NCBI GenBank assembly: GCA_003427395.1
Contig: BFEA01000260.1
Span: 589,458 to 614,887, forward strand
Source of the DNA: Chara braunii
Lineage: Eukaryota; Streptophyta; Charophyceae; Charales; Characeae
Reading direction: 5' to 3'
DNA: 25,430 nt
Part shown: piece by piece, positions 19,383-25,430 of the stretch
How the letters are laid out: each line of letters opens with the position of its first letter
Position numbering within the stretch: the stretch's first letter is position 1
The notes under the pieces: generated by a model
Seen by the model: the letters and a program-made list of their open reading frames with translations, nothing else
What the model was told of the DNA's origin: nothing
The model's database searches: none
Position numbers and translations under genes: made by a program

Positions 19383-19481
19383 TTATCTGTCCTTCTGCCC
19401 CTCTTCGCTTTGCGCGGCACTGCCTTCTAAGCCTGGTTCTCCTTCACTCTTGCGGTCATCTGTCTCCTCCTCCGTTGGCAT
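19383..19481 (-). pseudogene. Possible displaced N-terminus of gag
   Basis: A short ATG-initiated frame (MPTEEETDDRKSEGEPG...), 32 codons, ends in TAA at 19383-19385, 14 bases before the gag ATG and in a different frame. Its acidic, Ser/Glu-rich composition resembles the start of many gags, and a one-base indel would place it in frame. It could equally be a leader micro-ORF. Confidence 0.35.
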
Positions 19482-19950
19482 TTTGCCTAGTTCTGCATAA
19501 GCCAAAGAATTCCCAGGACACACGCAATGCGAGGGTTTTAGGTTCCCTAGGCTCCCAGCTCTTGTTGGCTTATCTTTATAGTCTCCTTTCCTATCCCCGT
19601 TTCCTGATTGCCCTTCCTTAAGGAGGAGCCACGACTGGCCCTGCCGCCCAGCCGAGCTATGAACGTGACTAGGCTTCCTTTATCACAAGCTCGTTTGTAG
19701 TGCCCTTGTCTCGTCGGCCGACGCGAGGGAGTCCGGGTTAGGCATCCTGCTAGGGAAAGTCTTCCCGAGCAGCGTTTCCCGTTTTTGACCTTAGGGTTAC
19801 GGTCAATCATTAGGAGTCTTCCCCCCCCCCTCTTTGTTTTTCTAGTGGTTTTTAGCCATCCAGGTCCGATGCCTCTTTCCTATTCCCATTGGCGAACTTC
19901 CGTACGCAGGGAACTATACTCGATCTGCCCTACTGACCCGCCTGCGGATG
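19482..19950 (-). other. Intergenic spacer before gag
   Basis: About 470 bases between the last accessory ORF and gag. The one sizeable minus frame (19547-19810, 87 codons) starts near an ATG in GGTCAATCATTAGG-type sequence and is basic, with no motif. A run of nine or ten C at about 19820-19830 may be a slippage site. No promoter is identified. Confidence 0.4.
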
Positions 19951-20795
19951 CTAATCCCACTCTCGCCCTCGCGGCTCTTCTGGCTCGGTAGGCTCCTCGA
20001 ATAGTTGAGCCACCCCCGTTAGATAATTTTCCCCTGTCTCGATTTCCCTTTGGATTATGCGTTCGCATCCTGTCCAGTCTAGTCGGGGCACACCAAACAT
20101 CATGATGTGGACGACTTCTAGTAATTCGTAGGCCCTATTTCCCCAGAACGGTCCATGCTCCACAGCGACATCGTAGAACATCCCAATGGTAGGGGAGGGA
20201 AAGTGGTCTGCCCAGACTATCGCCGAGTCTGCCAGTTCCCGCGCCCTTGCGAGGCTTCCGAAGACGAGGTCTATCATAAAACGGGGCACTCGGCATCTCA
20301 GCGGTGTGGTCGGTGCCCTGAACTCTCTCCAACCTCCCATTTCCACCCAGGTAAGTTAGCCCACGTTCCTTCTTCCCCTGACCGAATGTCCTATCCGGGT
20401 CAACGTCCGAGCGACCCTTTGAAAAACCGGTGCCAGCTCGTGACCTTGTGCTATCTCTACCCCCAACGAGTGCCAGCCGATCTCAGGCAGATACATGGTC
20501 CCGGTAACTTCCAGATTGGAGAACAGATCGTCTTCGGGTCCTCGGTGGAATCACATCCCTGTCCACCGACATTCTACTAACATGAAGCGTCCCTTCCCAA
20601 AGTCACGGCCCGCCATTCTACGTCGAACCCCCGATAGGTAGAACTTAACGGGAGGGATACTTCCCATCGCCTACCGTTGTTCCAAGGCGGTCCGGGGTAC
20701 CGGGGCTGGCGTTCCATTCGCACACGGGGCTGGTGTTCCACTCGCTCACATCTTGCTGCCATTGTTACCTTGGTGATTTCCTGCATAGTCCACAT
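19951..20795 (-). pseudogene. Accessory ORF 4 (fourth paralogue), broken
   Basis: Fourth copy of the pre-gag family. The N-terminal part is read from ATG 20795 (MWTMQEITKV..., then YRGFDVEWRAV) to a TAG at 20577-20579. Homology then continues in another frame: VTGTMYLPEIGWHSLGVEIA matches the GTIVLSEDGW segment of copy 2. A TGA (20551-20553) and a TAA (20356-20358) interrupt it. The C-terminal half is open from about 20346: VPRFMIDLVFG, EHGPFWGN and NYLTGVAQLFEEP align with the corresponding blocks of the other copies. The N-terminus contains a small 21-bp tandem repeat (20702-20745). The copy is a pseudogene with one frameshift and two internal stops. Function unknown. Confidence 0.7.
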
Positions 20796-20880
20796 AGAAA
20801 GGGTTACAGCCAATCTTCAGAATTCGCCCACCTACTGTCTCTCTTGCCCTTCGTGTTTTCATTTCCCTTTCTAGTCCCAA

Positions 20881-21687
20881 CTATCCCTCTAAACCCCCGG
20901 GAGCAGTAGCCTCCTCTGGCTGTTCGTACAGCCGGTAGAGATCATCTATGTGGGTTGCGCCCCGACCTACCTCTCATCGGATGAATCTCCACATGGTCTC
21001 ATCACTTATTTGCGGGACTCCTGGCCTAGTATTCATTGCTGCTCGTAGAATGCAAAGCACCTCGCGCCCTTGTTCGTCCCCGAAAGGCCCCATTTCTAGA
21101 AAGGCCCGATGGTATTCTCGATACATTAATGCTTCGTCAAAATTTAGCCTAGTTACGGCAGTCACCGCCTGCTCCACTCGTTCTATGCCTCCCATTTGTC
21201 TTAGCAGGAAGGGTGGTAGACTCATCCGCACGGCCTCATTTGCCAGTTCGAAAACCCCTGCCGCGGCGACTTTCACGTCCGCCGTTACGTCATCTTGTTA
21301 CGGGTCTGCAAACTTAAACCCCTCCCGCCAGGTTATTTGCCATGCCCCTTCGAACATTCGCACGGGGTCATCCCCGGAAGCCAAAGCAATCCCAAAGTTT
21401 CGCCATCCCTCTTCCGACAGGTGTAAGGATCCCTTCGCATGTACACGCCCTGGGCGGTTTAAGTCTACGCCCACGAACTCCCCTCTCGCCCGCCATTCCA
21501 ACTTCACTACTAGGTACACCATATCTGCCACAAACTCTACCCCCACCCAGTCCATTACCGGATTGCCTATCGTATTTCTTGCCGGCCGGCTTATTTTGAC
21601 TCTGCCCTCTGATATTCTTGGTGGCAAAATCCCACAAGGTGTATCCTCCCAGAACGTCATTCGTCGGTCCATCTCGCAATGTCTCAT
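20881..21687 (-). pseudogene. Accessory ORF 3 (third paralogue), two in-frame stops
   Basis: About 268 codon positions from ATG 21687 to TAG 20881, all in one frame but broken by TAA at 21298-21300 and TGA at 20974-20976. The segments align with the other copies: WVGVEFVADMVYLVVKLEW and GSLHLSEEGWRNFGIALASG before the first stop, LPPFLLRQMGG and EMGPFGDEQ between the stops, and HIDDLYRLYEQPEE after the second. The length matches the intact copies, so only substitutions, not indels, have damaged it. It sits 260 bases after copy 2 and 85 bases before copy 4. Function unknown. Confidence 0.78.
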
Positions 21688-21947
21688 TTCCTGCTTTCTT
21701 AGTCCAATCGCTGCACCCACCGAGATTCGATGCCTTTCGTGTTTTAGTCTTTCAACCCTCCCTACTTATCGTACACTGGTTCTTGCCGCTATCCCCAACT
21801 CATACACGTTCAATTCTACCCCTCTGTTTCGATCCTTATGCACCATCTACGGCCTAATGTACACACTCCCTTTCTTATGTTATACCTCACTTCACAAACA
21901 CCCTCCATACTGAGGCCTTTTCGCAGTGTTTGACCCCTTGGCCTCAT

Positions 21948-22703
21948 TCAGTCGAACCAAAATACCTCGAATAGTTTAAAGACGTCGTCTACGTAGGAGG
22001 GTGCAGCCGCCGCCTCCCGGCTAACTATGGGGTCCCAAGACTCCGCCTTTACCTCTAGGCGGTCATACCTGCCTATTCTTAGGACGATGATGACTTCCTC
22101 GACTTTATCTCCGTAGAAGGCGCCATATTTCAATGAGAGCCTATAGAACTCCTCAGTCAGCCAGACATACTCTATATGCACCTTTCTCATGGAGTCGGCT
22201 ACTTCTAAAATGTGCTCAAACCCCCCAAACCACTCGGCTACGAATTCCGGTACCCGAGCCGTTATCCGTAGACTTGGAGGCTTGAGTTCCTTCCATCCTC
22301 CCATCACAACTCTGCTACTAACTTCGTCCCATCCCTCGTTGGCGAACAGCTTGCCTTTCTTTCGGGTTCGGGCCTCTGCATCCCCTAGAAGCCACATCGG
22401 GTCCTGTCCCATTGCTAACATGGTGCAAAACAACTGCCATCCATCCTCGGAAAGGACAATCGTTCCAACTGACTCTACCTTGCCTTCTGCTATATCATCC
22501 CAACCTTCCTCTTCCCTTACTGGGTTCCAAATCCGCTCTATCCATACATATGACAAGTCTCGGGCAACCTCAAACCCAATCCAGCCGCACGTGGTCCCTC
22601 TCCATCCGTTCCCTGTTGGTATAGGCATTTGTATTCCTCCTCTCAGTCGTCGTGGTTCCCAACCTTTGAAGGGGTATTCCATCATCCTTTCTTCTCTAGT
22701 CAT
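21948..22703 (-). CDS. Accessory ORF 2 (second paralogue), intact
   Basis: 251 codons, ATG at 22701-22703, open throughout. No signal peptide, membrane segment or known catalytic motif is seen. Family blocks in order: WIGFEVARDLSYVWIERIW (about residues 42-60), GTIVLSEDGWQLFCTMLAMG (about 80-99), RVPEFVAEWFGGFEHILEVA (about 149-168), LKYGAFYGDKVEEVI (about 197) and YVDDVFKLFEVFWFD at the C-terminus. Trp and aromatic content is high and the protein looks globular and mostly helical in its second half. It begins 72 bases after the stop of copy 1 in the same orientation. I do not recognise the family. Its role could be regulatory, RNA-binding or structural; the sequence does not say. Confidence 0.75.
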   Translation of the reverse strand: MTREERMMEYPFKGWEPRRLRGGIQMPIPTGNGWRGTTCGWIGFEVARDLSYVWIERIWNPVREEEGWDDIAEGKVESVGTIVLSEDGWQLFCTMLAMGQDPMWLLGDAEARTRKKGKLFANEGWDEVSSRVVMGGWKELKPPSLRITARVPEFVAEWFGGFEHILEVADSMRKVHIEYVWLTEEFYRLSLKYGAFYGDKVEEVIIVLRIGRYDRLEVKAESWDPIVSREAAAAPSYVDDVFKLFEVFWFD

Positions 22704-22775
22704 CTTTCCCTTTTATGCACAATATCAGGTCACCCGTCCTTCCTATGTTAAGTCACCCTACTCCTCTTAGAAGTC

Positions 22776-23570
22776 TTAGTCCTCTATCTCTTCATCTTCA
22801 TCTTCATCACTGAAGTCGTCCTCCTCGTCGTACATCATCTCCCTTACCCCATCTAGAAACGTCTCCCCTATTGCCACATTCCTGTAGACTATCTCCCAAT
22901 GCACAGCGCTAGGGACGAAGATATTGTCAATGCTAAGGCAGTTTAGTATCTCGGCCAGCTCCTCCGCCCAGTTCCCCTCGAACGGCCTCATCTCTACTGA
23001 TAACCGAAAAGAATCCTGCCTAGCGCATTGGTATAGCCTGAGGTTCGTCATGGACTGGCATATCCGTACTAGCCTGCTCCGGGTTCCGAAAACCGCATCC
23101 ACTAGGAAGGAGGGCAACACACATCGCATGGTTCTTACGGATCGCCTCATGCTTCCTCTATCCCCAAGTTCCACCCGTACGTCTACCTTTTCCATTTCCA
23201 TTTCCCTCCGTTGACATGCAACCCACACAACCTCTGCTTCGGCCTTCCTAAACAACTCATCCGGCGTATTCCTGAGTGCCAACTCTATGATCATAGCTTT
23301 CTCCCCATCTTGCGACAAGTAGACCCACCCCCGGGCTTCCACTGTCCCTCGGAATTCCAAATTCATTAAACTTGGTGACAACCTCGTCAAGCTGACATTA
23401 GTCCATATTGTTTTTATCGAAAGGAAAGTATCCTCTCCTTCCAGCATTACCATTTGATACGCTGGTTCAAGGTCCGTCCACGTTCCATTTTCCGGGAGGA
23501 CGACCGATACCCATCCTTTACATCTACTGGCATTTCCGAGCCGGTAGTATAGATAGGGGAAGGCAACCAT
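22776..23570 (-). CDS. Accessory ORF 1 (first paralogue), intact, acidic tail
   Basis: 264 codons from ATG 23570 (MVAFPYLYYRLGN). The frame is open a further 17 codons upstream but without an ATG. Family blocks: WVSVVLPENGTW, GTVEARGWVYLSQDGEKAMI, VLPSFLVDAVFGTRSRLVRI, VEMRPFEGNWAEELAEILNC and ETFLDGVREMMYDEE. It ends in a run of Asp and Glu encoded by a CTTCAT/CTTCAT-type microsatellite (about 22786-22812) that the other copies lack. No signal peptide or membrane helix. It is first in the four-copy series and so nearest to the presumed 5' end of the element transcript. Product family not recognised. Confidence 0.75.
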   Translation of the reverse strand: MVAFPYLYYRLGNASRCKGWVSVVLPENGTWTDLEPAYQMVMLEGEDTFLSIKTIWTNVSLTRLSPSLMNLEFRGTVEARGWVYLSQDGEKAMIIELALRNTPDELFRKAEAEVVWVACQRREMEMEKVDVRVELGDRGSMRRSVRTMRCVLPSFLVDAVFGTRSRLVRICQSMTNLRLYQCARQDSFRLSVEMRPFEGNWAEELAEILNCLSIDNIFVPSAVHWEIVYRNVAIGETFLDGVREMMYDEEDDFSDEDEDEEIED

Positions 23571-23621
23571 CGCGCCATCTCGTTTTGAGCACCGACCCCT
23601 GTTTTCATAAAAAGGCACCAA

Positions 23622-24061
23622 CCGATCCTTTTGGTCAGGTCAACCCTTGTCGACTGGTCGGTGCAGACCAATCCTTTCCTTCCGAAAGGCAGGACGCTCA
23701 AATCCCATCATGCAAGCATAAGTCCTTAGTGGGACACACATAGTACAAGTGTCATTCCCTTGGTGCACCCAACGCTTCCTACCCATAACTCACGGATTTT
23801 CTCTCAGGACAATCAGTGTCACTCCCCCTACTTTCATACATAGTGGTTGGTTCCTTCTCGTGAGAATTTTCAAGGGTGAGCTAGTTTTCCTTGGAGTCTA
23901 GCAATTCCCTTCATTTCCTTTCTCTTCGCTTGTCTGTCCTTTCATAGGGTGGGATTGTTCTTTCTCCCTTCATTTCCTTTCTCTTCGCTTGTCTGTCCTT
24001 TCATAGGGTGGGATTGTTCTTTCTTGATGACCCGTTGTGTTCATGTTGGTTCCTTCAGTCA
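23622..24061 (-). other. Presumed 5' leader of the retroelement
   Basis: About 440 bases upstream of accessory ORF 1 without a convincing frame. It includes a 59-bp tandem duplication and ends at a run of A (about 24064-24075). No primer-binding site complementary to a familiar tRNA 3' end was recognised. Confidence 0.4.
23907..24024. repeat. 59-bp tandem duplication
   Basis: CCCTTCATTTCCTTTCTCTT and the following GGGTGGGATTGTTCTTTCT occur at 23907-23965 and again, essentially identically, at 23966-24024. The match indicates a recent duplication. Confidence 0.93.
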
Positions 24062-25030
24062 TTAAAAAAAAAAAGGTGCAAAGTGCATGAGCCCGCTTGG
24101 CTCAAAAGAAGAAGGGGAAAATAACCATTTGGTCGGATCACTCCGCCATGGGATTTTCATTGGAACCTGGCCTAAGCCAAGCACCAACCGCCTGCCAAGT
24201 AACAGGAGCCCTTCTTTCATACGAAGAGGAAGGGTCGACCTGCGACTTGCCCAAGGCTTCCCCGGACTGGCAAACACCAGCACCGGACGAAGGAGGGCTA
24301 GAGCCATTCCTCAAAGGAACGGTTGATCAAGTGCATAGCATGCATGTTATACCTCCAGGTCTGGCCATGCCATGCGCCCAGGCACCCTCAAATCTGATTT
24401 CTCAAAAGGGAAAGAGCAAACACAAGTCCGTTTTCCATATTTTGGGTTTGTGTATACGTCAATGCGTCGGGCGCCCCCGTCGGAATCGCAAGGGTCAATT
24501 TAACCCCATGCCCGTCACCTCCACCATTTTTGTAGGGCCAAACCCCGTTAGACTTTCGAGCCTTAGTCGACCCCACTGTGGGTCCCAATTGGCTCGGCCC
24601 GCCCACACTCATGCACAGGGCGCGGGCCATTCATCCCAAGGTCACCCCCACCTAGTGCTTTGATATGGATGGGGGTGGGTCATCGCGCGAGAGAGCTTTG
24701 ACATCAGGGATGTAGCTCCGCCCTCACGCCGATGGTAGTCTCGCTGGTTGTTCCGCAATGCTGATTTTTTTTAATTCTTTATTGTGTTCTCAAGCAATTG
24801 CTCCTTCCAATACGCAGGCAGTCCAGGGGTTCTTTGACTTATGCTTCTTTCCGGATCCCGCCTTTCTTCCACTTTTTCAAATGTCCTCTCTTTTTTGCCT
24901 CCTTGGTGGCACAAGGGACCGACTATCCTCCCCTTGCCCTCTTTCTCCACCAAGTGAAGTCTGATTTCGTTTACCGTTCATACCCTGGCAATGTTTCCAA
25001 GTGAGGGGAGAAGGATTAGTCATATGCCAA

Positions 25031-25034
<4 letters not shown>
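24062..25034. other. No recognised gene
   Basis: Starts with an A run, and base composition between strands is more even than to the left. A 188-codon plus-strand frame (24097-24663) has no motif, overlaps other open frames and is not called. Nothing resembling a terminal repeat of the element is identified. Confidence 0.45.
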
Positions 25035-25070
<36 letters not shown>

Positions 25071-25085
25071 GGGATACATAGATAG

Positions 25086-25122
<37 letters not shown>

Positions 25123-25124
25123 AG
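25035..25124. repeat. Compound GA / GATA microsatellite
   Basis: (GA)n from about 25036 to 25073, (GATA)n from about 25079 to 25104, then (GA)n again to about 25123. Confidence 0.97.
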
Positions 25125-25220
25125 ACAACAAAAACCCCTTATCAATTCAGCCCCCCGTAACAACAACCAAACGTCGACCACCCACCCCATAGCGAGAATT
25201 TGAATAAGTATATATTGGAA

Positions 25221-25430
25221 TCACTTGACAAGGGGAGGCTAGACCAATGGAAAACACATATTCATAGGGAAGGAGATCATCAAAACAAGATCCGGAGTAT
25301 GAACTCGACAATGAGAGGCTAGACTAGTGGAAGCACATGCACAAAAGAGAAGAGGTCACAAGGTGAAGAATCGGAACATGAACTTGACAACTAGAGGCTA
25401 GACTAGTGGAAGCACATGCACAAAGGAGAA
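25221..25430. repeat. 80-bp satellite resumes
   Basis: Monomers of the subfamily 1 type return (GACTAGTGGAAGCACATGCA, AACATGAACTTGACAA) in the same orientation as at 1-1250 and run off the window. The first monomer is the most diverged. Confidence 0.93.

Larger units (their letters stand above)
11379..23621 (-). mobile_element. Ty3/gypsy-type retroelement, coding core, with extra ORFs
   Basis: Read right to left the order is four accessory ORFs, gag, protease, reverse transcriptase, RNase H, integrase, then one more ORF. Protease-RT-RNaseH-integrase order with integrase last is the Ty3/gypsy (Metaviridae) arrangement. The gag-pol part carries about ten in-frame stops and at least two frame changes, so this copy is non-autonomous. 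Accessory ORFs both before gag and after integrase make it larger than standard elements; the extra leading ORF recalls Ogre/Tat elements, but here there are four. Long terminal repeats, primer-binding site and target duplication were not found, so the limits given are only those of the coding region. The purine bias of the minus strand continues left to about 3450 and right to about 24060, so the full element may be about 20 kb. Confidence 0.88.

Noticed and set aside
18723-19430. 235-codon plus-strand ORF opposite gag
   Set aside because: Shadow of the gag reading frame; hydrophobic low-complexity translation of the complementary strand.
20948-21913. 321-codon plus-strand ORF opposite accessory ORF 3
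   Set aside because: Although longer than the broken minus-strand frame, it has no homology blocks. The minus strand aligns with the other paralogues.
24097-24663. 188-codon plus-strand ORF
   Set aside because: No start context, motif or composition of a real protein. It overlaps other open frames; not excluded but unsupported.

Overview
This is repeat-dominated nuclear DNA from a eukaryote. I see no bacterial-style operons, rRNA, tRNA or CRISPR, and no convincing host single-copy gene. The window holds diverged satellite arrays, microsatellites, a 400-base run of N, a single N at 2912, and one large, decayed Ty3/gypsy-type retroelement on the minus strand. The style of the polymerase (YIDD reverse transcriptase, RIDPTNVAG-type RNase H, ADGLSRV motif, integrase with a GPY/F module but no chromodomain) recalls elements of large plant or streptophyte genomes. 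That is an impression from memory; a fungal source is not excluded.

Layout. 1-2450 is an array of about 80-bp satellite monomers in two subfamilies with visible higher-order periods (about 320 and 547 bp). 2450-3175 is an unrelated 91-bp tandem repeat. 3178-3440 is a nearly pure purine tract. 3441-11378 shows no recognisable gene. It holds diverged direct repeats, many short perfect hairpins (4000-6540), minisatellites of 26, 63-65, 54, 40 and 29 bp, and the assembly gap. From 25221 the 80-bp satellite resumes, so everything between appears to sit inside a satellite domain.

The retroelement reads right to left. Four tandem, mutually homologous ORFs of about 265 codons (23570-19951) lie upstream of gag: the first two are open and the last two are broken. 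Then come gag (19369-17939), a mutated zinc knuckle and linker, an aspartic protease with an altered active-site triplet, reverse transcriptase, RNase H and a D,D35E integrase (to 12928). A separate 333-codon acidic ORF (12380-11379) follows in the env/ORF3 position. From about 16231 to 12928 the pol frame has seven in-frame stops but no frameshift; frame changes occur at about 17470 and about 16230.

The four-copy accessory ORF cluster in front of gag is the most novel content. I recognise no known family for it. gag would form the particle, and protease, RT/RNase H and integrase would do maturation, copying and insertion; the roles of the accessory ORFs and the downstream ORF are unknown. 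I could not find long terminal repeats, a primer-binding site or a target-site duplication, so the element's ends remain open.
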